The position numbers and the translations under genes are program-made. Of a stretch of 38,965 nt of DNA, positions 13,616 to 21,997 are shown piece by piece (within the stretch, counting starts at the first letter, position 1; every line of letters begins with the position of its first letter). Below the pieces are notes generated by a model that saw nothing but the letters and a program-made list of their open reading frames with translations, was not told the DNA's origin and made no database searches. The DNA comes from a virus, in IMG/VR virus record IMGVR_UViG_3300036781_000235, positions 1 through 38,965 of that record; one strand, given 5' to 3'.

Positions 13616-15355
13616 TTAAGTCACCGGATAAATTTCGTACATGGTCAGCTCCTTTGTGGCGCTGGTCCCTGCGTGAGTAATTGCGTTCGTGTTCGCCCAC
13701 GTGATGTTGCCGTTCGTCGGGCTGACACGGTTGTTCGCGGCGGCGGAGTATGAACCCGTGCCTGCGGTAGCCATCGTGACCGTCCCCGTCGAGTAGTAAG
13801 TCGTGGCTCCGGTACGGAACAAGTACACGACGATCTGGTACGACCACGGAGAACCGGTAGCCGCGAATGTGTTGAGTGTGGCGGAAAAAATCTGTGCCGC
13901 GCCGACCGTGACCGTATAGTTCGGTCCGGTTGTCGCCGTGATGAATCCCGAGCAGACGATCTTGATATAGTCTCCGTTGTTCCCGAGAGCGCCTGCGCCA
14001 AGGGAAGCGCTGCCGTTTCCAAGAGCAACCTGACCGTTTCCTCCAGCCTTGAAAAAGGTCGCGGACGATCCGGCGCGCTGCGAGAGGTACCCGAGGTCAC
14101 CGAATCCCGCGATCACGTTTCCGGTGCCGTGGACTTCTCCGCCCTGAACGATATTCGACGCGGAAACGTCGCTAAGGCTCGTCAGTCCGCCGACCGTAGC
14201 CAGCCCGGAAAGGATAAGGTCTCCGGTGATATTCTGATTGCCGGTCTGGGTCAGATTTCCGACCAGAGTTGCGTTTCCGGTAAGGCTGATCGGACCCGTA
14301 AGCCCGAAGGTTCCCGTCAGCGTCAGCGAGAGGTTTCCACTGAGAAGCGAGGCCGGACCATAGAAAGTCCCGGAGGGCCGGTCACCGACCGATCCGATAA
14401 AGATGGTGATGCGATCCGCAACCGGAGTAAAGGTTCCGGTATGAGGCCAGGTTCCGGGGGGGACAACGAACACTCCGGCGTTGGACGCTTTCCACTTCGC
14501 GAAAGCCGCCGCGTTGGCGGTAGGGTCCGCCGATAGCGTAGCACCCAGCCATTCGGGCCGAGACTCCTGGTTGTACGAGAGGGTGACGGAGGTCCAGCTG
14601 GAGAAGAGATTCCAGCCGCCCGCTTCCACGACTCCGTATACAACGAGCGTAGCCGTCCCGTTGGCGTTGAGCGCGGCGGTCTGGTTGAATACCAACGAAG
14701 AGCCGAGCATGATCGAGCTGGAGGTACAAACGTCAAGCTGAATCCGGAGGCGCGCACCGATACTCACAGCGTAAGCATCGGCTGCCAAGAGTTCGTCCGT
14801 TCTTACTCCGGCCCCGCAGTATCCGAAAGAGGCGGCGCGCACGTCGCCGTTCTCGTCGGGAACGCGAAGCCATCGCCTGCTGGAATCATCGGAGGATTGA
14901 ACGTACCCGCCATCGGGCGAAGCCGAGGAGGTGGCCAGATAAAACATCCCCTCTCCGCCGTCACCGGACGTATAATACCCCGGAATATAGCAGAAGGAAT
15001 TCAGCGCGGTGTTCACCGAGGTCAAGGCCGCGAAGTTCGCCGCGAATCCGGTTCCGAAATTGTTGCCACCGTTGATGTTGTCTTGGGTGTAAACCGGAGA
15101 ATCGAGCGGGGTCGTAACGACCATCTTGTATCCACCGGCTGACAAGTAGATAAGGGCTCGGCCCTCGTCATCCAGCACTGCGGTATTCGACGGGGCCGGA
15201 TACGGAACGCTCAACGCGGCGTCGGTATAGATGATCTTCGGGGTGGTAGTTCCGGCTTCATACCACTTAACCTTGTACCCTACGGCGGGGACAAGTCCGA
15301 CTCCGGACTGAGCGGGAGTCAGCCACTGAAACGGGGTTTGCGGTGCGAGGCTCAT
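13616..15355 (-). CDS. Tailspike/tail-fibre protein
   Basis: 579 residues. The N-terminus (PAVGYKVKWYEAGTTTPKII, then DEGRALIYLSAGGYKMVVTT) is the usual phage fibre head-binding or carbohydrate-binding beta domain. The middle (EWLGATLSADPTANAAAF, VFVVPPGTWPHTGTFTPVAD) resembles the entry to a right-handed parallel beta-helix as in tailspike depolymerases. Repeats of LTGxxxLTGNxxLxGNL follow, and a C-terminal beta-rich knob ends in TKELTMYEIYPVT. It follows the ejection-type genes, as the spike does in P22-like phages. Enzymatic activity cannot be judged by eye. The start overlaps the upstream stop (ATGA at 15355). Confidence 0.75.
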   Translation of the reverse strand: MSLAPQTPFQWLTPAQSGVGLVPAVGYKVKWYEAGTTTPKIIYTDAALSVPYPAPSNTAVLDDEGRALIYLSAGGYKMVVTTPLDSPVYTQDNINGGNNFGTGFAANFAALTSVNTALNSFCYIPGYYTSGDGGEGMFYLATSSASPDGGYVQSSDDSSRRWLRVPDENGDVRAASFGYCGAGVRTDELLAADAYAVSIGARLRIQLDVCTSSSIMLGSSLVFNQTAALNANGTATLVVYGVVEAGGWNLFSSWTSVTLSYNQESRPEWLGATLSADPTANAAAFAKWKASNAGVFVVPPGTWPHTGTFTPVADRITIFIGSVGDRPSGTFYGPASLLSGNLSLTLTGTFGLTGPISLTGNATLVGNLTQTGNQNITGDLILSGLATVGGLTSLSDVSASNIVQGGEVHGTGNVIAGFGDLGYLSQRAGSSATFFKAGGNGQVALGNGSASLGAGALGNNGDYIKIVCSGFITATTGPNYTVTVGAAQIFSATLNTFAATGSPWSYQIVVYLFRTGATTYYSTGTVTMATAGTGSYSAAANNRVSPTNGNITWANTNAITHAGTSATKELTMYEIYPVT

Positions 15356-16704
15356 TCGTCGTCTCCGAAGATCATCGTTCTTAATCCTATCTGCCCCATT
15401 TTTCCGGCTTTTCTAGCCAACGGTTTCTCAGCCGCTTTCCCCGCGTTGTAGGCGATCTGAGAGATACCGGGATACCTACGGGCGGCGATTGTAGTCAAGG
15501 GGATAACGCCGCCTGCAAGGGCGGCCCACGGGTTTCCAGTAGCCATCCCGGTTCCTAGCGCGGTCATGCCGCCCCCTACCGTAGAGAGTATCTCCGGAAG
15601 CGGGGAGTAGTTTTTATTCCCCTTGTCCCCGAAAGCCGCAAGAACGGGAGCCAGCTCCGCCATATCCTTTTTGACTTTGCGGTAGTCCATCTCGTTTGGT
15701 TTTCCGGTTACCCGAATATCAATATCATTTTCGACGGCCCGTCTAGCGGCGCGGGATGCGATAGCTTTCGCGTTGGTAACCTTTTCCGCCTGAGGCTTCG
15801 TAGTTTGGTCGAGCATCTTGCGGAACTCAATAGCATCAGGAGCGTCCATCCATCCCCCGGCATCCATATGCTTACGAGCAGGAAGGCCAGCCCCTTTTGC
15901 CGCTTGGCGAATATTCCCTAGCTCTAGTTGGGCGGCCTTTAGCTCGTCCGGCAAAAGCCCCCTAGACCCCGTAGTACGAGAGTCTATATCGTTCTGCGCG
16001 GCCTTCATCGCGCCGCGAACGTTCGTTCTTACACCATCATCCCAGAGCAAGTTTGCGCGCTTTGCGTCCCGAGGAACTTGTACGTCCTTTATCCCCCTAC
16101 GCTCCGCTTCGGCAAACGCTTTTCTCCCGGTCTTATTTATCGGGATTAACCCTAGCTCAAGGGCCTGCTGATACCCGGCCTCGGTAGGGGGATGAATGCC
16201 CCCCTCGATTTTAACCGGCGCGTTCGTAAACAACTCCAGGCTTTTCCGACCAAACGCCTTCGGTAGCTTGGAAAAAAGCGACTTGCCGATCCCCGGAAGA
16301 ACGGCTCCCAGCGAAGCGTCTACGGCAGCTTCGGGGATAGAGGCTTTCTCACCCCTGCCAACAGCCTGAACCTGGTGCTGCGCTGCTCCTTGAAGCGCGA
16401 TCCTTAACGGACCCCCCTCCCCTAGTGTCGCCATATCAAAGCCCATTTCCCCGGCTTTGCCGAAAAAACCTTTGGCGGGGTGCTGCTGACGATCCTTGTC
16501 GAACTGGTCTACAGCTGGGCTCGGTTCTCCGGTAGCCTTGGATAGGAGCCTAAGCGCGGCCATCGGAATAGAAGCCGCCGCGTAACCGGCACCGCGCAAG
16601 AAGTTCGAGGTAGCGGGCGCGGCGTTCTCAAAGCGATCCAAGAAGGAGACCGAAGATCCAGAATCAACCTGTTTGGCTTTGCGTAGTTCGGAGGCTTTGC
16701 GCAT
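15352..16704 (-). CDS. Putative internal virion/DNA-ejection protein (450 aa)
   Basis: 450 residues, basic and Ala/Gly-rich. Residues 35-60 (NFLRGAGYAAASIPMAALRLL) and about 395-420 (GGGMTALGTGMATGNPWAAL) are amphipathic or membrane-seeking, as in podoviral ejection proteins that line the trans-envelope channel. The middle is charged and helical (TNAKAIASRAARRAVENDID). The position directly after two other ejection-type genes and before the tailspike matches P22 genes 7-20-16. No enzyme motif seen. The role is inferred from synteny and composition. Confidence 0.55.
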   Translation of the reverse strand: MRKASELRKAKQVDSGSSVSFLDRFENAAPATSNFLRGAGYAAASIPMAALRLLSKATGEPSPAVDQFDKDRQQHPAKGFFGKAGEMGFDMATLGEGGPLRIALQGAAQHQVQAVGRGEKASIPEAAVDASLGAVLPGIGKSLFSKLPKAFGRKSLELFTNAPVKIEGGIHPPTEAGYQQALELGLIPINKTGRKAFAEAERRGIKDVQVPRDAKRANLLWDDGVRTNVRGAMKAAQNDIDSRTTGSRGLLPDELKAAQLELGNIRQAAKGAGLPARKHMDAGGWMDAPDAIEFRKMLDQTTKPQAEKVTNAKAIASRAARRAVENDIDIRVTGKPNEMDYRKVKKDMAELAPVLAAFGDKGNKNYSPLPEILSTVGGGMTALGTGMATGNPWAALAGGVIPLTTIAARRYPGISQIAYNAGKAAEKPLARKAGKMGQIGLRTMIFGDDE

Positions 16705-16705
16705 T

Positions 16706-17815
16706 TTAGTCCATCTCCGTAGGTTCGCCGTCGATGATCACAATCGTTCCGGGAGGGACCCCTGCCGCGTCCGCTTCCTCTACGGAGTTAAACGTAGGCC
16801 ACGCCTGCGCGGGCTGAATATCCCCGAGGTTGTACCCGGCGTTGCCTAAATCGGAAAGCTCATTGTTTTTCTTTGAAAGCAACAGGTCGCGCAACTGCAG
16901 GGCTTTTTTGTTCAGAACGTCCTGTGTATCCCCCGGCTTGGGGAGAATTTTGTCATACTTCTTTTCGTCCTCAAGCCGGAGAACGCCACCCTCCAAAGCC
17001 TTACCGATAATCTGCTTGGTAGCGGCCACATACTGGACGAAAGCCTGAGCATCAGTATCCAAAGGATTTCTGGTTCTGAACCACGCGTTGTACGGACTTA
17101 GCCCCTTCGGGACGTTCTTCATCAGCTTGTCGAGCATATCAATACCAGACTGCTGATCCGCAAGGTCTACGACTCTCTGAGAGGGGAGGATTTTCCCTTT
17201 CGCCGCTGCATCGGTTTTCGCGGTCGCTGCGATACGAGCGGTATTGGCCGTATGCCACGCGAGAGCGTTGGCGATCTTTTGCTGCGCCTGGGTATCAGAA
17301 AGCTGCTGACGCTGAATAAGCTGATCGTCATCGTTCCGGGCCTCCTGCGATGCGTCATAACGATGCTTGAGGTCGCGATCTTCATCTCCCTGATGCTCGG
17401 TCTTGAGGTCCTTTCGATAAGCCTCCGCCTGCTCCGGAATTCCGCGTGACGCCAAATCTTGATAAAGCATCCGGTCGTTCTGGGGGCCAAAGTCGGGTTT
17501 TTCGACGGGACCAACTCCTTGTTCGGCAGGTTTGCCTTGAGGTACAAGAGACGGGTTTCGTATACCCTGAGGAATATCCTGAGCAGCGCCTCTTTGAATA
17601 AAAGCCTGCAAGGCTTCGCGCTTTGCGCCTAACTCGGATAAGCCTCTTTTTTTCTCTGCAAGATCAAACTCTCCGGACATCAAAGTCTGCGCGGCTTGAC
17701 GAAGCTGCGCCTGCGCCAATAGCTGGGCAACTCGATGCTTTTGGGCATCTCTCATTACGGTGCCGGGTACGTTTTGTTGCCCCTGTTGTCCGACTAGAGA
17801 GAAGTCCAGAGCCAT
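16706..17815 (-). CDS. Putative internal virion/DNA-ejection protein (369 aa)
   Basis: 369 residues starting in a TAATG overlap. It is strongly helical and glutamine-rich (HRVAQLLAQAQLRQAAQTL, DDDQLIQRQQLSDTQAQQK), with coiled-coil character through residues 20-220 and a small C-terminal region (VEEADAAGVPPGTIVIIDGE) that resembles short motifs ending many phage internal proteins. It sits between the 271- and 450-residue genes in the cluster corresponding to P22 ejection genes. Function by position and composition only. Confidence 0.55.
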   Translation of the reverse strand: MALDFSLVGQQGQQNVPGTVMRDAQKHRVAQLLAQAQLRQAAQTLMSGEFDLAEKKRGLSELGAKREALQAFIQRGAAQDIPQGIRNPSLVPQGKPAEQGVGPVEKPDFGPQNDRMLYQDLASRGIPEQAEAYRKDLKTEHQGDEDRDLKHRYDASQEARNDDDQLIQRQQLSDTQAQQKIANALAWHTANTARIAATAKTDAAAKGKILPSQRVVDLADQQSGIDMLDKLMKNVPKGLSPYNAWFRTRNPLDTDAQAFVQYVAATKQIIGKALEGGVLRLEDEKKYDKILPKPGDTQDVLNKKALQLRDLLLSKKNNELSDLGNAGYNLGDIQPAQAWPTFNSVEEADAAGVPPGTIVIIDGEPTEMD

Positions 17816-18630
17816 TACATCCCTCCTAGTAGGGCGGCGAATACTTTCATCATCTGCGGGTCTTTACCGAGCGCGCCAAGGGCCTGCGTTAAGTACTGCT
17901 GCCCCGCGTCCTTGCCGATAGACCCTACCGAGGACTCCAAGGCATTTCCGGCGGTACCGAAAGCCTGCTCATAATTTCCCGCCCTTGCGCCCGCTACGCC
18001 GAGGTCGGCGTTGGCGTGGTTCTGTCCCTGCTGGGTAGCCAAATCCGAGAGATTTCCGGCGGCTCCGGATAGGCCCGAAGATAAAGAAAGGCCCCGACTA
18101 AAATCTTGATTCTTCAACGTGTTGTTTTGGTCGAAAGCCTGATTCTGAGCATTGAACCCGAAGTCGCGGTCGTTCTCGAACTGCCCGCGCTGGCGGTTGT
18201 ACAGTTCGTCGGAGCGGTTCGCGAAAAGGTCCGACCCATATTTCTGAAGGTCCTGTGCGGTTTTTCCCGAGAACAAAGTCCCCTGCGAGGACGCTCCGCC
18301 TTCGATGGCGTTTCTTCCGCTCTTGAGCTGGGACTGATACTCGGGATCATCGAACACGGACTGGGAGTTCCAGTTGAACTGTCCGGGCTGGTAAGCCTGC
18401 TGCTGCGGCTGGGAAAAATCTCCCGCTTGGTTTCTCTGCGAAAGGGTTTGCGAGTTCTGCAAAGCCTGATCATAGATCGGCTGCTGATACCCTTGGGCCT
18501 GCTGAAAGCCTTGGTCCATCTTGCCTTCGGCACTTCTGATGCCACGACGGCGAATATTCGTGGCCTTGTTCCCGCCGAGAATACTCAGTCCGCCCGAAGC
18601 GATGGGCGCGGCCATATCCAAGAGTCCCAT
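17815..18630 (-). CDS. Putative DNA-transfer/ejection protein (271 aa)
   Basis: 271 residues. The N-terminus MGLLDMAAPIASGGLSILGG, followed by a basic segment and a long Gln/Asn/Gly-rich helical body with LFSGKTAQDLQKYGSDLFAN and QFENDRDFGFNAQNQAFDQ, is characteristic of a widespread podovirus/siphovirus DNA-transfer protein family. The C-terminus (LGALGKDPQMMKVFAALLGGM) is hydrophobic. It is the first of three consecutive ejection-type genes; the next starts within its stop (TAATG). Family recognition is moderate. Confidence 0.6.
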   Translation of the reverse strand: MGLLDMAAPIASGGLSILGGNKATNIRRRGIRSAEGKMDQGFQQAQGYQQPIYDQALQNSQTLSQRNQAGDFSQPQQQAYQPGQFNWNSQSVFDDPEYQSQLKSGRNAIEGGASSQGTLFSGKTAQDLQKYGSDLFANRSDELYNRQRGQFENDRDFGFNAQNQAFDQNNTLKNQDFSRGLSLSSGLSGAAGNLSDLATQQGQNHANADLGVAGARAGNYEQAFGTAGNALESSVGSIGKDAGQQYLTQALGALGKDPQMMKVFAALLGGM

Positions 18631-18640
18631 ACGTTCTCCT

Positions 18641-19042
18641 TTATTCTGCGGCCTGGCCGGTGATAACGACTTCGTTCAACGAGCTGAAGCTGGGCAGCAT
18701 AACGGTGGAGCTATCCACCACTGCGGGCAACAGGGTTCCGTCCACTCTCACGAGAAAGGTCCACGGCGCGAACGACTTGAAGGGAAGCTCGAACGAGCCG
18801 CCCGACGATACGATGGGCGTGCTCGGAACGATGGGGCGGATAACGATGCTGACGAACCAGCAGCGACCCTGACGCAAGTATCCCGCCGATACTGACGCAT
18901 TGCTCACGTTGGAGATCACCGGGGTGTACGATTGAATGCGAGGATAGATATCCTCGTGAACCAGCTTCAAATACGACTTCGTATCCTGCTGGGACTTGAT
19001 GCCGTCGGGTGACGGAGGTCTGACTCTGGTAGGGTTCGTCAT
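18641..19042 (-). CDS. Hypothetical virion protein
   Basis: 133 residues from ATG 19042, chosen over the upstream GTG because AAGGAGG ends eight bases before it. After a polar N-terminus (PPSPDGIKSQQDTKSYLKLV) it is beta-rich (WFVSIVIRPIVPSTPIVSSG, FLVRVDGTLLPAVVDSSTV). It lies between the gp10-like and the ejection genes, so it is probably a small tail-hub or decoration component. No family recognised. Confidence 0.6.
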   Translation of the reverse strand: MTNPTRVRPPSPDGIKSQQDTKSYLKLVHEDIYPRIQSYTPVISNVSNASVSAGYLRQGRCWFVSIVIRPIVPSTPIVSSGGSFELPFKSFAPWTFLVRVDGTLLPAVVDSSTVMLPSFSSLNEVVITGQAAE

Positions 19043-19056
19043 ATTATCAGCCTCCT

Positions 19057-20781
19057 TCACTCCGCGTTCAGTCTCAAACTACGCCAAGAAACGTAACAAT
19101 CGGCAACAATGGCCAACCAGAAAACGAAACCATATGCGGAGCCGAGACCGGTCCAGCGAACGCGCGTCTCGTAAGTAGAGTTGCCGGCAGTCTTCTGCCA
19201 GAGTTCTTCGTCCCACGTCATTCCCCGGTCGCGCGAGGTGCGCAGCATAACCTCGGGATCGGCGTAGGGCGGGTAGAGGGCATCGTGCGCTATGGCCATC
19301 GCCTTGTCCAGGTTTTCCAAGAAAGGAAGGGTCTGGGTCATCGGGTTCGGAGAGTCATCCGAATAGTCGCCCGGGAAGTTCGCGAGCATCCACGTGAGGA
19401 AGTCGTTGAGCTGCGCGATAAACGCCGCAGTATTCATCGCCGGGTTCGGGAACGGGTTGAAGGTCGGATTCATCTCCGCTACGAACAGGCGCAGGTTTTC
19501 CCGGAAGTCGGGCGTCTCGGTCGCGGGGTTCGGGCTGGTAAAGGACCACGCCGACTGCTGCTGGTTCGGGCTCGAAATCCCGACCTGCCCAAAAAGCTCC
19601 AGCGAGGCGAGGTAGGTCATCCAGTCCCCCTCGTCGGGGAATACGGAGGTAACTCTTTCCCGGCGGATCGGAGCCCCGGCATCCGAGTAAACCTGATCCG
19701 AAATCTCCCATACATCGCCGTTTTGGGCCGAAAGCGCGAGGATAAGCCCCTGATGGAATTCCACCGCGATGTACGGCATCTGGTTCAGAACGCCGGTAAG
19801 CCGGTCGCGGATAGCCTGCTCGTGCCAAAGCTGCGTAGAGCGGTCCCAGGCAATGCTGGTATTCCCGTTCGGGAACGTCAGCACATAGAAAGGGTGGCCG
19901 AGGGTCTGGTACGCTATTCCCACCGCGTCGGACTTGTCGGAAAGCGCGGCGATCTGCCGCTCCAAAGCGTGGTCGCTAATTCTCTGAGGAGTTCCCCCCT
20001 CGGTATGACGGTAGACTACCCCGCCGCCGTCCGGGTTTGCGCCAAGCCAATGGACGGATTTCTCAAAAACAACCACTGAGTGAGGAGCCTGACATCCGAT
20101 CTGATCCCCCCGGATGATAGGGGTATACGGGAAGAGGTCGTAGCCTTCGTCCTTCCAGACTTCAAATGAAGAAGTACCGAACAGATAGATCAGGTTCCCG
20201 GTGGAAGCGAGCGCAACCAGGTTGTCCGGGAATGACTCCGCCGTCAAAAAGTTTGTACCGGGCCACGAGTAAAAATCGTAGAGGTCCGAGAACTGTGCTT
20301 GTCCGGTCCCCGGCTTGATAGCGACCGCGCGACCCGCGCAGAAAACCGCTTGGGAAAGCCCCCCTACGAATCCGTGATCCGCTTCCGTAAGGAGGGTGAA
20401 TACGTTGGTCTGAATATCCAGAACGTACCCGTGAGCGTCATCCACAATCAGTAGTTGGCCCGAGCCGTCCGGGGGAAGGTTGCCGACCATGGCCACCTTA
20501 CCTTGGGTTGTCATCAACGCTCCGCGAACGACCGAGGACCCGTCAGGTAGTATCTCCTGAAGGTAGGCCCCACGGACACCGAATAGCCTTCCGCCGAGCG
20601 AGAGGAGGTTTCTGCCCCCTCCATTGATCGCGAACCGCCATTTAAGCGTAGTACCGGGGCGAGGCTTGAGGGTAAGGGTCTTGCCGGTTTTTTCGGGATA
20701 CCAGTTCAAGGTCCGTTGAGGATCGTCCTGCGGACGCTTTGACTGAGCCCCGACGATGGGCATATCTACCGTTTTGATCAC
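19057..20781 (-). CDS. P22 gp10-like packaged-DNA stabilisation protein with a repeat insertion
   Basis: 574 residues from GTG 20781, which overlaps the gp4-like stop (GTGA) and has GAGG eight bases upstream; the frame is open to 20811 without a site. Family hallmarks include RTLNWYPE near residue 30, FSDLYDFYSWPGTNFLTAE (164-182), LIYLFGTSSFEVWKDEG, GCQAPHSVVVFEKSVHWLG and the late PEVMLRTSRDRGMTWDEE. This protein plugs the portal vertex and forms part of the P22 tail hub. Between about residues 404 and 507 is an insertion with three degenerate units (PNPATETPDFRENLRLF, PNPAMNTAAFIAQLNDF, PNPMTQTLPFLENLDKA); one more copy ends the fibre at 11676. Confidence 0.82.
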   Translation of the reverse strand: MIKTVDMPIVGAQSKRPQDDPQRTLNWYPEKTGKTLTLKPRPGTTLKWRFAINGGGRNLLSLGGRLFGVRGAYLQEILPDGSSVVRGALMTTQGKVAMVGNLPPDGSGQLLIVDDAHGYVLDIQTNVFTLLTEADHGFVGGLSQAVFCAGRAVAIKPGTGQAQFSDLYDFYSWPGTNFLTAESFPDNLVALASTGNLIYLFGTSSFEVWKDEGYDLFPYTPIIRGDQIGCQAPHSVVVFEKSVHWLGANPDGGGVVYRHTEGGTPQRISDHALERQIAALSDKSDAVGIAYQTLGHPFYVLTFPNGNTSIAWDRSTQLWHEQAIRDRLTGVLNQMPYIAVEFHQGLILALSAQNGDVWEISDQVYSDAGAPIRRERVTSVFPDEGDWMTYLASLELFGQVGISSPNQQQSAWSFTSPNPATETPDFRENLRLFVAEMNPTFNPFPNPAMNTAAFIAQLNDFLTWMLANFPGDYSDDSPNPMTQTLPFLENLDKAMAIAHDALYPPYADPEVMLRTSRDRGMTWDEELWQKTAGNSTYETRVRWTGLGSAYGFVFWLAIVADCYVSWRSLRLNAE

Positions 20782-21515
20782 GGGTTCTGCCTCGTCTGCA
20801 AAATGGTCCACGGATAAACGATGGGAGCCTGTTCGGAGCCCCAGCTGGTTTGCGAGTTGACTTGAGCCCCGATAGACGCCATTGCGTCACGGTTGGCGTC
20901 TTTTAGCTCTTGGGTGAGGAGGCGGTTCTTTCGGGCCAGCCGATAGGCGAGTAGCATCACCAGCGCGTTGGTATACCCTGAGGGGACTTGCGCCACCGCG
21001 AAAGGGTTTACCGCCGGGGACCCAACCGTGTCGACCCACCTAAGTTTGGCGGTGACGTTGATCGGCCACGCCTGCGTAGGGTTCGGGTACAGGTAAAACT
21101 CGGACTGGGGCCACCGCTCGTTGATCGAGTAATTGTAGGGCTGGCCGCCGTTCTCCGGGTTGGAGATGTCGCCCTTGTAGGTCGCGAAGGGGACAAAGGA
21201 AAGCCGTTGGTTGGTCGGGTTGGGGGACGGAGAAACGGTGATGGTTACCGCCTCGATGCTCTCCGGGCGAAGCGGGAAAGCCGCCGTCTCGGTACCGGTC
21301 CCAAGGAAATACTTGGTCTGGCTCGCAACGGTCAAAAACGTAAAGTCGTGAGTAAAGGCCGGAAGGGCCAAGCCTTCCCCGTCGAGGTAGTCCAGCAACC
21401 GCATAAGCTGATCGCTGGCCTCCTCGTACAAGGACGCAGTGACGATTTGCCCGCGACCTAGGACGCCGGATTCCTTGAGCGCATCGCGCTCTATGGCTTC
21501 CCACGTCCAGGCCAC
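20778..21515 (-). CDS. P22 gp4-like head-completion/tail adaptor
   Basis: 245 residues. The N-terminal 50 residues (ERDALKESGVLGRGQIVTAS, EEASDQLMRLLDYLDGEGL) resemble the helical gp4-type adaptor that binds below the portal. The beta-rich middle and the C-terminal PSGYTNALVMLLAYRLARKN with a following helix complete the fold commonly seen in phage tail-accessory-factor families. The order portal, scaffold, coat, gp4-like, gp10-like matches P22. The stop overlaps the next GTG. Confidence is moderate because the similarity is by pattern. Confidence 0.68.
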   Translation of the reverse strand: MAWTWEAIERDALKESGVLGRGQIVTASLYEEASDQLMRLLDYLDGEGLALPAFTHDFTFLTVASQTKYFLGTGTETAAFPLRPESIEAVTITVSPSPNPTNQRLSFVPFATYKGDISNPENGGQPYNYSINERWPQSEFYLYPNPTQAWPINVTAKLRWVDTVGSPAVNPFAVAQVPSGYTNALVMLLAYRLARKNRLLTQELKDANRDAMASIGAQVNSQTSWGSEQAPIVYPWTILQTRQNP

Positions 21516-21520
21516 TGGGA

Positions 21521-21973
21521 CTAACCTTCGAGGTTCTGGATTTCCAGCAGAAGCTCGCCCGCACCGGCCGTGAAGACCGTGCCGCCCGAAGCCACCTCGA
21601 TGGAGATGGTATCCGTGGCGGAGCCTTCGTTGAGCGCGGTAATGGCGGTCGCTTGGGTCACCTTGCCGAGAGGGGTCGTATCCGCCAGCAGAAGCGTCAA
21701 GACGCCGCCGGTGACGTTGGTCGAGCCGATCTCAAGGTTGATGACTTGCGATGCGCTGGCACCCGTTCCCAGGGTCGTGACGTGGAACGCCAACGACAGC
21801 AGCTTGAAACGATACCCGGGGGTATAGTTCGTCAGAAGGTCGGCGGCGGCCGTGGTCATCGAGGCCAACTGGATCGCGAACGGGATGGTCGTGATCGCGG
21901 CGGTGGCCCGGACATCGATGTTGTCCGGGACCAGAGCCTTGGTATCGCTCTCGGGCGAGTATTCGAGGGGCAT
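21521..21973 (-). CDS. Probable head decoration or fibre-like beta protein
   Basis: 150 residues with CAGGAG upstream of the ATG. Almost wholly beta-prone and Thr/Ala/Gly-rich (TIPFAIQLASMTTAAADLL, FKLLSLAFHVTTLGTGASA, VINLEIGSTNVTGGVLTLL). It sits directly downstream of the coat gene, the usual place for capsid decoration or stabilisation proteins. No family recognised. Confidence 0.6.
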   Translation of the reverse strand: MPLEYSPESDTKALVPDNIDVRATAAITTIPFAIQLASMTTAAADLLTNYTPGYRFKLLSLAFHVTTLGTGASASQVINLEIGSTNVTGGVLTLLLADTTPLGKVTQATAITALNEGSATDTISIEVASGGTVFTAGAGELLLEIQNLEG

Positions 21974-21997
21974 GTTGTTTCTCCTGTTTTCTGTCGG

